Source of the DNA: Saprospiraceae bacterium
GTDB lineage: Bacteria > Bacteroidota > Bacteroidia > Chitinophagales > Saprospiraceae
NCBI GenBank assembly: GCA_947441325.1
Contig: CANETR010000124.1
Location: 1 to 6,541, forward strand
Reading direction: 5' to 3'
Length of the DNA stretch: 6,541 nt
In this document: piece after piece, positions 1-5,759 of the stretch
Position numbering within the stretch: the stretch's first letter is position 1
Layout of the letters: each line of letters starts with the position of its first letter
Position numbers and translations under genes: made by a program
The notes under the pieces: model-generated
Database searches by the model: none
What the model was told of the DNA's origin: nothing
What the model saw: the letters and a program-made list of their open reading frames with translations, nothing else

Positions 1-1
1 A

Positions 2-1744
2 TTCAAAAGTGAAAACCGAGGTGATGAATGGACTGCCGTTTCTCCCGATTTGACCAAACAACTCGACCGCGATACGATCCGTGTAATGGGTCGTGTGTGG
101 AGTTCAGATGCAGTCATGAAAAATAAAAGCACTTCCATTTTTGGCAATATAACGGCATTTGATGAGTCGCCAAAGAAAGAGGGTTTGCTCTATGCTGGCA
201 CCGATGACGGTCTGGTACAAGTTTCGGAAAATGGCGGCCAGGGTTGGAGAAAAATTGATAAAATTGAGGGGGTACCCCAAATGACTTTTGTCAATGCTAT
301 TGTTGCTTCGCAATACGAGGCAGACTTGGTTTATGCTGTTTTTAACAATCACAAAAATGGCGATTTCAAACCATATATATTCAAAAGCAGCGACAAAGGT
401 AAAAGTTGGAAATCAATTTCAGGCAATCTGCCGCTGAGAGGCACTGTTTATGACATTGCCGAAGATCATGTGGATAAAAATCTGCTTTTTGCTGGCACAG
501 AGTTCGGTTGCTTTTTCAGCAAAGATGGCGGCCAGAACTGGCATCAACTAAAATCGGGCCTTCCGACAATTGCTATTAAAGATATAGAAATTCAGCGCAG
601 AGAAAATGATTTGGTCTTAGCGAGCTTTGGTCGAGGTTTTTATATTTTGGATGATTATTCTCCGCTAAGGAACTTCAAAGAAGAAGACCAGAAAAATAGT
701 CTGACAGTTTATCCAATCAAAGATGCATGGATGTTTATAGAGTCAACACCCTTGGGACTTTCCGGAAAGGCCAATCAGGGTGAGTCTTATTATGGGGCAG
801 AGAATCCAGCAGTAGCAGCTGTCATTACCTATCTTTTTAATGATACAACACTAATAAGTATCAAAGATCAGCGCAAGAAAAAGGAAAGCGAACTTGTTAA
901 AAATGGTAAGGATGTGCCTTATCCGACCCTTGATGCTTTGCATAAAGAAGATTGGGAAAACAATCCTTATCTCATTGCTACAATCTCTGACGCTCAGGGA
1001 GATGTGGTGAGAAGATTAAGAATTGACAAGCCACAAAAAGGATTTAATAGACTGAATTGGGATTTTAGATACGAAGCACTTGTGCCTGTGCAATTGCAGA
1101 ATAAATCGGCTGGTCGATATGAAAGTACTACAAATGGCGCACTGGCAGCACCAGGTACCTTTTATGTGCAATTTCATAAATTTCAGGCTGGAAAGCTCTC
1201 TGAATTGACAGCTAAAACAGCTTTTGTCATAAAAGCTTTGAACAATGTTAGTCTGGCTGCATCAGATAAGAAACAGCTTAATGATTTCAGCGTAAAAATG
1301 GCAAAAATGCGTCGTGCAGCCCGTGGCGCATCCGAAGTTTACAGTGTGCAGGTTAACAGATTGAAACATGTACAAAAGGCTATTCACGAAACAACTGATG
1401 CAGATTTGAAACTGTTGGAGAAGATTAGTGAATTAGGCATCAAACAAAAGGAAATGGCAATAGTGTTGTATGGCGACGCTAGCCTTTCATCGCGCGAATT
1501 TGCATTTAGTCCTGGCCTACTCAGTAGAATTGAAAGCACTATGGATAATTTCTGGTCGGCAACATCAGCGGTTCCTTCCTCAGCAAATCGCCACTATAAC
1601 GAATCGGCCGATATTTTTGAAAGTATGCTGAAGGAACTGCGTTCGATGAATGATGAAATTACTAAATTGGAAGAAGCACTATTCAAACTTGGTGCGCCAT
1701 ACACGCAAGGCAGTAATTTTATTCCCGATTGGAAAAGAGAGTAG
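2..1744 (+). CDS. Sortilin/VPS10-type BNR-repeat protein, annotated in the family as glycosyl hydrolase (5'-truncated by the window)
   Basis: The reading frame is already open at base 2, so the true start lies upstream; 580 C-terminal residues are visible. Four Asp-box (BNR) motifs of the S-x-[DEN]-x-G-x-x-W type occur at visible residues 3-10 (SENRGDEW), 75-82 (SENGGQGW), 129-136 (SSDKGKSW) and 173-180 (SKDGGQNW), marking the last blades of a beta-propeller. The propeller closes with a family-typical stretch, RENDLVLASFGRGFYILDD, at about 200-218. An Ig/FlgD-like beta domain follows at about 320-412, with G-D-V-V-R-R, the N-R-L-N-W-D-F-R strand and A-P-G-T-F-Y-V. A helical C-terminal region spans about 419-566. 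Asp boxes are structural, so the usual 'glycosyl hydrolase' label is not proof of enzyme activity, and I see no catalytic residues I can assign. Such proteins are normally exported, but the signal peptide would lie outside the window. The next gene starts 27 nt after the stop. Confidence 0.9.
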   Translation, partial: FKSENRGDEWTAVSPDLTKQLDRDTIRVMGRVWSSDAVMKNKSTSIFGNITAFDESPKKEGLLYAGTDDGLVQVSENGGQGWRKIDKIEGVPQMTFVNAIVASQYEADLVYAVFNNHKNGDFKPYIFKSSDKGKSWKSISGNLPLRGTVYDIAEDHVDKNLLFAGTEFGCFFSKDGGQNWHQLKSGLPTIAIKDIEIQRRENDLVLASFGRGFYILDDYSPLRNFKEEDQKNSLTVYPIKDAWMFIESTPLGLSGKANQGESYYGAENPAVAAVITYLFNDTTLISIKDQRKKKESELVKNGKDVPYPTLDALHKEDWENNPYLIATISDAQGDVVRRLRIDKPQKGFNRLNWDFRYEALVPVQLQNKSAGRYESTTNGALAAPGTFYVQFHKFQAGKLSELTAKTAFVIKALNNVSLAASDKKQLNDFSVKMAKMRRAARGASEVYSVQVNRLKHVQKAIHETTDADLKLLEKISELGIKQKEMAIVLYGDASLSSREFAFSPGLLSRIESTMDNFWSATSAVPSSANRHYNESADIFESMLKELRSMNDEITKLEEALFKLGAPYTQGSNFIPDWKRE

Positions 1745-1771
1745 CTTTCAACGCTAATAAATACTTGGAGC

Positions 1772-2560
1772 ATGCAACTTACTTATAGACAATTTTGGTG
1801 GAAATGGATTCTGCACAATGCTGTGGGTGATATTTTTGGAATGGCTTTAGCTGCTTCAGTTGCTGTATCATATCACTATTTGGCCGGAACACCCGAAAAT
1901 TTTGTACAGGGCACAATTTATGTCCTGGTTATGTTGCTTTCTGCTGCTTTGCAGGGCGCTGTACTTGGAACCATGCAGTGCTTAGTTCTGAAAATAAAAT
2001 ACACGACTTTAAAAATGAGTGAATGGCTTGGTGGAACGATAGCTGCTATGCTACTTTGCTGGTCCTTGGGTATATTGCCATCTTTATTGAACAAACCTGC
2101 CGAGTTAACTAAAACAGCTACGGAGAATATAGGGCAGACTGAAAACTTTGATGCCGATAGTCTAAAACAAGTATTTAAAGCGATTCCAAGTAAAAATCTC
2201 GATGTACAGGAAGTTTCACTATGGTGGGTAGTTGTGTTGGCTATTTTAAGCGGAGTTGTTGTTGGTTCCTTATGTGGATTTTTTCAATGGTTAACTTTGC
2301 GTAAACATAGCATTGGTGCTACTAATTGGATTATAGCGAATGCGCTTGCAAGAACTGTTGCCATGGTGTGGATTTTTCTTGCAGCTACCTTGCCAGACGC
2401 AACAACGCCTATTCCGCTTATTGTGGGTATGGGTGCAGCAGGAGCTATTTTGTCAGGATTGAGTTTTGCGGTAATAAGTGGATGGTTCATAACATTTATG
2501 CCACTAATGGACGAAAGTATAGGAGATGAAAATGCAGAGGAGGAAGTGGAAGTAAACTAG
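1772..2560 (+). CDS. Six-segment integral membrane protein with internal duplication, function unknown
   Basis: This is a 262-residue hydrophobic protein with no signal peptide. Membrane segments are predicted at about residues 20-38, 46-73, 86-105, 149-175, 184-206 and 215-243. A polar, partly acidic loop lies at about 106-147 and a charged acidic tail at about 247-262 (ending EEEVEVN). The two halves look duplicated. The second segment ends GAVLGTMQCLVLK (62-74) and the fourth ends GVVVGSLCGFFQWLTLR (161-177), and each is followed by a short hydrophilic link and another helix beginning around a W (W85, W186). The G-x-x-x-G-x-x-Q-x-x-x-L-[KR] pattern resembles repeats in uncharacterised bacterial membrane proteins. 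That resemblance is from memory and gives no function. The ATG at 1772 has a weak purine stretch (TTGGAG) just upstream. The gene lies between the BNR gene (27 nt) and a TPR gene (47 nt), so it is probably part of one transcript. Confidence 0.85.
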   Translation: MQLTYRQFWWKWILHNAVGDIFGMALAASVAVSYHYLAGTPENFVQGTIYVLVMLLSAALQGAVLGTMQCLVLKIKYTTLKMSEWLGGTIAAMLLCWSLGILPSLLNKPAELTKTATENIGQTENFDADSLKQVFKAIPSKNLDVQEVSLWWVVVLAILSGVVVGSLCGFFQWLTLRKHSIGATNWIIANALARTVAMVWIFLAATLPDATTPIPLIVGMGAAGAILSGLSFAVISGWFITFMPLMDESIGDENAEEEVEVN

Positions 2561-2607
2561 AATAGTCAGTTTTTTAATAACAAATATTATATTATATATT
2601 TTTAATT

Positions 2608-3102
2608 ATGGCAGATTTATTAAAACAGGTCAACTGGGGGGCCTTTTTTTTGCACGTTTTTTTAATTGTGCTCTTTCCCTATCTTTTAAGCTTGGTGAAT
2701 GTAAAAATTGATTTAGGACTTTTAATTTCAGCCCTTTCCTACATGGCATTGTCTCTAATTTTGCAAAGGATAGTACCATTAGATCACAGAATGGGCTTTC
2801 GTTTGTTGATGCAAAAAAATTATGAAGCAGCCTCTTTAGCTTTTCAGGAAAGTTGGAATTATTTCAACAAAAAACCCTGGTTAGATAAATATCGTGCTAT
2901 TTTAATGCTAAGTGCCTCAAAAATCAGTTATCGCGAAATGGCACTTATCAATCGATCCCTGTGTTATTGGCATATAGGCGATACTGAAAAAGCTTTAGAA
3001 AGTTACAGGGAGGTGCTCAATTATTTTCCTCAGAGTAAAATGGCCAAAGATGCCATATCCTATATTGAAAACCCTGAAGAGGAAGTGGAAACGGCAGATT
3101 AA
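2608..3102 (+). CDS. Small membrane-anchored tetratricopeptide-repeat (TPR) protein
   Basis: This 164-residue protein has two N-terminal membrane helices at about residues 11-30 and 35-53. A soluble helical region then carries two TPR-like units. The first is at about 62-88 (G-F-R-L-L-M-Q-K-x-Y-E-A-A-x-x-x-F). The second, clearer one is at about 110-143 (N-R-S-L-C-Y-W-H-I-G-D-T-E-K-A-L-E-S-Y then P). The second unit fits the TPR consensus at the small, aromatic and proline positions. TPRs bind partner proteins, so the likely role is a membrane-tethered scaffold; the partner is not identifiable. The tail is acidic (ENPEEEVETAD), much like the tail of the preceding membrane protein. The ATG at 2608 follows an A/T-only leader without a Shine-Dalgarno, which is normal in Bacteroidota. 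The 185 nt after the gene hold no other gene, only a weak hairpin over the stop codon. Confidence 0.85.
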   Translation: MADLLKQVNWGAFFLHVFLIVLFPYLLSLVNVKIDLGLLISALSYMALSLILQRIVPLDHRMGFRLLMQKNYEAASLAFQESWNYFNKKPWLDKYRAILMLSASKISYREMALINRSLCYWHIGDTEKALESYREVLNYFPQSKMAKDAISYIENPEEEVETAD

Positions 3103-3287
3103 GGAGATGAGCAATTAATTCCTTAAGTATCGAATTTTAAACTGAAGTCAGATCATTTTTTAAAATTTAAAAGTAAAGATTGCTATCTAATATAAAAATT
3201 ATTTGTAACTTAACGAATATATTTAGCTTGAAGATACCTAAATAATTGAGCTGCAGCACTTTCTGATTTTACCTACATAAGCCCTAA

Positions 3288-3875
3288 ATGTCAAAAAATA
3301 ATAAAAAGTCTTTTTCGGATGATTTGTCAAACATATTTGAGCATACACTCAATGAAGACAATAAGCAGGATAATCCAAGATTTCTGACAAAATCAGATGA
3401 TATGGATATCCTTGTGGCTTTGCCTGAAAATGCTGAGGAGGAAAAAGAAAAAAATAAGATCAAAAAGGTTCACCGAAAATCCTTTTCGGATGGACTTGAG
3501 TCCTTTTTTAAAGACAGTATTGAGGAGGTAATAGGAGATGGTACTACTGTTACAGAAGTAAAAAGAGGTGTTGCTAAAAAAGGAAATAAGCGCGTTATTG
3601 GTATTGAAGTATTATTGCAAAGTACCCTGTTTAAAGATTTTGAAAAGGAGTTTGAGCAGGATAAGACAGAACGCTATCCAAAAACCAAAAGAGTTACCTT
3701 TGTTCTCGATACAGAAAAGGTAGAACTGCTTAAAAATATCGCGCGAAATGAGAAAAAAGAAATGAGACATATCGTTAGCGGCCTCATAGAAGAATATCTC
3801 AAAGCAAATGGTATCGCTATCAAGAAAGATAAAAAAGAACAGGTCTCAAAAAGACAGGTTAAAAATAAGAAATAA
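3288..3875 (+). CDS. Ribbon-helix-helix DNA-binding protein with a repeated N-terminal motif
   Basis: This is a highly charged 195-residue protein without signal peptide or membrane segment. Residues 134-174 fit a ribbon-helix-helix (MetJ/Arc/CopG-type) fold. A strand K-R-V-T-F-V-L-D is followed by helix TEKVELLKNIARNEKKE, a turn, and helix MRHIVSGLIEEYLKANG. Such folds dimerise and insert the strand pair into the DNA major groove. The N-terminal half carries a repeated motif: KKSFSDDLSNIFEHTLNE at 6-23 and RKSFSDGLESFFKDSIEE at 63-80, with a weaker third copy, GIEVLLQSTL, at 105-114. The linkers are acidic or lysine-rich and probably disordered, and the C-terminus is a basic tail (about 175-195). 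RHH proteins of this size serve as repressors, antitoxins or partition factors. No toxin or ParA gene is adjacent in the window, so the role stays open. The gene is monocistronic or the last of its transcript, because a strong terminator begins at its stop codon. Confidence 0.85.
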   Translation: MSKNNKKSFSDDLSNIFEHTLNEDNKQDNPRFLTKSDDMDILVALPENAEEEKEKNKIKKVHRKSFSDGLESFFKDSIEEVIGDGTTVTEVKRGVAKKGNKRVIGIEVLLQSTLFKDFEKEFEQDKTERYPKTKRVTFVLDTEKVELLKNIARNEKKEMRHIVSGLIEEYLKANGIAIKKDKKEQVSKRQVKNKK

Positions 3876-3899
3876 AAAAAGGCCATTTGGCCTTTTTTT
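3874..3899. terminator. Bidirectional rho-independent terminator between convergent genes
   Basis: Seven A (3874-3880), GGCC (3881-3884), an ATTT loop (3885-3888), GGCC (3889-3892) and eight T (3893-3900) form an 11-bp perfect stem flanked by its own A and T tracts. It therefore reads as an intrinsic terminator on both strands. It begins inside the TAA stop of the RHH gene and its far edge overlaps the stop codon of the convergent lipoprotein gene, so it serves both. Confidence 0.93.
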
Positions 3900-4291
3900 T
3901 ATTTCTTAATGTAAAGTTTCCAGACAGCTTTTTCGTTTTTCAAAACCAGCGTACTGTCAGTCAAAGCTGTGATTGCCGAAGATGGCAAGGCTTTTTCCGA
4001 GCTGTAGTGTATCGAGTCATTTCTCACAAAGAAGCTCACTGCTTCGGAATGAGGAGGCGATTTAAAACTTTTAATTCGTTGTCCTTCCTTCGTAAATTCA
4101 TACTGAGGATTTCCCATATCGGCGCCGCTAGCTGCTTTGCCGCCTCCGCCTACTATTATTGAGTCCACATCCCAAACCTTATACAATAATTCGATATTCA
4201 GCTTGGCTGTCTTTTTTCCTAATTTTTCTGAACCTTTACAGGCGGCGAATAAGATTAAAAAGGCAAAGACGATAAAAACTAATTTTTGCAT
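3899..4291 (-). CDS. Small lipoprotein with a lipocalin-like domain
   Basis: This 130-residue protein starts with a lipoprotein signal peptide: MQK, a hydrophobic core, and lipobox F-A-A-C with the lipidated cysteine at residue 18. The mature N-terminus CKGSEKLGKK is basic rather than rich in D/E, so it lacks an obvious Bacteroidota surface-export signal and probably stays in the periplasmic leaflet. The remainder has the spacing of short lipocalin-like domains common in Bacteroidota: L-Y-K-V-W-D-V-D at about 36-43, Y-E-F-T-K-E-G at 64-70, F-V-R-N-D-S-I-H-Y at 88-96, and I-T-A-L-T-D-S-T-L-V-L at 107-117, ending in a W-K-L-Y strand. A glycine-rich, flexible insert lies at about 48-61. The family assignment rests on pattern only. 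The binding partner is unknown. The stop codon overlaps the shared terminator, and 181 nt separate the start from the DUF2141 gene upstream on the same strand. Confidence 0.85.
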   Translation of the reverse strand: MQKLVFIVFAFLILFAACKGSEKLGKKTAKLNIELLYKVWDVDSIIVGGGGKAASGADMGNPQYEFTKEGQRIKSFKSPPHSEAVSFFVRNDSIHYSSEKALPSSAITALTDSTLVLKNEKAVWKLYIKK

Positions 4292-4472
4292 ATAGTATTT
4301 TAAATTATTTAACGATGCGACCCTTTAGCGTTAGGGTATTAAACGAAGGTAATAATTCTTATTCTTTAGAAAAAGAAGTTTCATTGAAAAATCTAATTGA
4401 AGCAGTAATTCTTCTAATTATTAAAGTTTAGAAGTTTAGTCAAGCATGAATGGAGTATTTATTGCAAATGTT

Positions 4473-4889
4473 TTAATGCAACTTAATATTAATCTTGCTC
4501 TGTCCGGAAAGTTTCAATAGACAGTCGTTGAAGGAAGGAGGGCAGAATCTGATTACAGGATCATTTGAAAAACCGTAAGGCTCTGTCGGAATACCAACCC
4601 AGTTTTTGTCGAGTTTGCCGTTGTTGTTTATATCCTGAAAAACAGCGATGGCATAGTTTCCACTTTCGAGTTCAAAACTTTCAAGGAATGGAATTTTTGC
4701 GGAATATGTTTTAAGGAAAACAGCTTTTTCGGGAGTTCCAAAGCTATTTTCGTTGTCATAAACTGCCAAAAAAAACTTTCCCTTGGCAAATTTTTGATTA
4801 GTAAAACTCAATTCAATCAAATTTTTTGACTGTTGCTGAGCAAATAATTGAGAAATTGAGAGTAGAAAAATGAGGGCTATTGTTTTCAT
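4473..4889 (-). CDS. Exported DUF2141-family protein
   Basis: This 138-residue protein has a cleavable signal peptide (MKTIALIFLLSISQLFA, cut before QQQ). The mature part is a single beta-rich DUF2141 domain. The family signature is clear: G-N-Y-A-I-A-V-F-Q-D at 77-86, an acidic N-N-N-G-K-L-D loop at 88-94 resembling a calcium-binding turn, then G-I-P-T-E-P-Y-G-F-S-N at 99-109 and P-P-S-F-N-D at 117-122. Length and domain coverage are normal for the family, whose biochemical function is not established. The position usually occupied by glycine before PPSF, and the position after N-D usually occupied by alanine, are both cysteine here (C116, C123), the only two in the mature protein. No intrinsic terminator is evident in the 181 nt after the stop, so read-through into the lipoprotein gene is possible. 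Confidence 0.92.
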   Translation of the reverse strand: MKTIALIFLLSISQLFAQQQSKNLIELSFTNQKFAKGKFFLAVYDNENSFGTPEKAVFLKTYSAKIPFLESFELESGNYAIAVFQDINNNGKLDKNWVGIPTEPYGFSNDPVIRFCPPSFNDCLLKLSGQSKINIKLH

Positions 4890-4992
4890 TATTTGGGGCT
4901 TTTTTAAAAGAACAAAAGCTGTGAAAATTTAGTTTTATTCGCCCGTAAAATTTGAAAATAATTATGTGTAATTATAGGACAGCAAAAAGAAA

Positions 4993-5099
4993 TTTAGTGA
5001 GAACAGAATTTTAAAAAATCTATTTACTCATTTTTATTTGTCGGCAACAGGAGAAATATACCGCATTTTGTACTTTTAATTTGATGGGGACTCACTAAA
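4993..5099. repeat. Widely spaced 9-bp inverted repeat
   Basis: TTTAGTGAG at 4993-5001 is the exact reverse complement of CTCACTAAA at 5091-5099, with an 89-nt spacer. The match does not extend either way. It could be the ends of a decayed small element, two half-sites for a regulator, or chance; in AT-rich sequence of this length a 9-bp match is not improbable. Confidence 0.25.
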
Positions 5100-5212
5100 G
5101 AATTGTTGTTAAAATTTTCATTTTTTAAGGAATTTAATAATTTGAATTTTGCTAATATTTATAATTTTAAAAGTATTATTTTATTCTTAATGATAATTTT
5201 ATATTGAAAATA

Positions 5213-5242
5213 TTGCCTAATAACATTAATAATTTTTCTTTG
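5213..5242 (+). promoter_or_regulatory. Candidate Bacteroidota-type promoter for the secreted-protein/TonB-receptor pair
   Basis: TTG at 5213-5215 (-33 element), a 19-nt spacer, and TTTCTTTG at 5235-5242, which matches the Bacteroidota -7 element TAnnTTTG at all but one fixed base. Transcription would start near 5246-5250, leaving a leader of about 30 nt before the ATG at 5280. This also argues against the in-frame GTG at 5244 as the start. Confidence 0.5.
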
Positions 5243-5279
5243 CGTGATTTATCATTTTGATGCAATTAAATATGATTAC

Positions 5280-5753
5280 ATGAGATTTTTCAATATACTA
5301 ATTGTTTTAACATTATTACTAAATTATAGTCATGCACAAGAAATTGATTTAGTAGAATCTGATACAACTCCTAAATTAGTTCTGAGCGATGAAAGAGCTA
5401 AAGAGCTGCATGATTCAATATTGATAAGATTTGAAGATGTAATCAAGCAATACAATATAGAGCGAAGAAATGGGAATGAAGTCGATCATATCAGTGCTGA
5501 AGATTTATTAAGAACTGCCGTTAAAAAATACATGTATCTAAAACATGTTTACGGGCTTCAAAATAAAATTTTATTTTCTGAGGCCGTTTTCGACAAAGGG
5601 GTAATAGCATGTCGTCAATTGAGAAGTATTCCAATGACGCTAATGTTTCAGAAGGATAAAACTAGCTTATACGGAACTAATATGCCACACGCTGCATTTT
5701 GCGATGGTTCATGTGGTAAATGTCCCGGAATTTCTAATGTTGGAAATAAATAA
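5280..5753 (+). CDS. Small secreted protein with a C-terminal CxxxCxxC cluster, family not recognised
   Basis: I chose the ATG at 5280 over the in-frame GTG at 5244. From 5280 the 157-residue product starts directly with a clean signal peptide (MRFFNILIVLTLLLNYSHA, cut before QEID), and the GTG overlaps the likely transcription start. The mature protein is acidic and helical up to about residue 100 (D-E-R-A-K-E-L-H-D-S, E-D-V-I-K-Q-Y-N-I-E-R-R, A-E-D-L-L-R-T-A-V-K-K-Y). The C-terminal 50 residues are different: one cysteine at 111, then C141-D-G-S-C145-G-K-C148-P with H137 nearby. The cysteines could bind a metal or form two disulfides after export. No lipobox is present, so it should be periplasmic or secreted. 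It ends 6 nt before a TonB-dependent receptor gene, which suggests co-transcription and a shared substrate, for example as a helper in uptake. That role is inference; I do not recognise the family. Confidence 0.8.
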   Translation: MRFFNILIVLTLLLNYSHAQEIDLVESDTTPKLVLSDERAKELHDSILIRFEDVIKQYNIERRNGNEVDHISAEDLLRTAVKKYMYLKHVYGLQNKILFSEAVFDKGVIACRQLRSIPMTLMFQKDKTSLYGTNMPHAAFCDGSCGKCPGISNVGNK

Positions 5754-5759
5754 ATTGTG

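Larger units (their letters stand above)
4890..5279. other. Divergent intergenic region, very AT-rich in its second half
   Basis: This 390-nt region separates the - strand DUF2141 gene from the + strand secreted-protein gene, so it must carry the promoters of both. I see no plausible gene in it. Bases 5101-5240 contain only 17 G or C in 140 (12%), with many short A and T runs. The only promoter I can support is for the + strand gene (5213-5242). A search for the reverse of TAnnTTTG near the DUF2141 start found no copy with a matching upstream TTG. A separated 9-bp inverted repeat lies at 4993-5001 and 5091-5099. Confidence 0.7.

Noticed and set aside
2595..2602. TATATTTT as a promoter just before the TPR gene
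   Set aside because: It would place the transcription start on the start codon, and no TTG element is found upstream; it is simply A/T-rich leader sequence.
3099..3126. Hairpin TTAAGGA/TCCTTAA over the stop of the TPR gene as a terminator
   Set aside because: The stem is 7 bp and AT-rich with a 14-nt loop, and no T-run follows it.
3887..4162. Open frame on the + strand opposite the lipoprotein gene
   Set aside because: It begins inside the terminator and overlaps a gene with a clear lipoprotein signal on the other strand. Its translation has no recognisable features.
4344..4351. TACCTTCG on the - strand as a -7 promoter element for the lipoprotein gene
   Set aside because: It is one mismatch from TAnnTTTG, but no TTG lies at the required distance upstream.
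4411..4434. Hairpin CTTCTAA/TTAGAAG after the DUF2141 gene as a terminator
   Set aside because: The stem is weak with a 10-nt loop, and no T-run follows on either strand. It is probably chance in AT-rich DNA.
5244..5279. GTG at 5244 as the start of the secreted protein
   Set aside because: It would put 12 polar residues ahead of a normal signal peptide and lies at the predicted transcription start. The ATG at 5280 gives a standard export signal.
5700..5726. CxxxCxxC in the small secreted protein, the spacing of the radical SAM iron-sulfur motif
   Set aside because: The motif is at the extreme C-terminus of a 157-residue exported protein. Radical SAM enzymes are cytoplasmic, larger, and carry it near the start of a TIM barrel, which is absent here.
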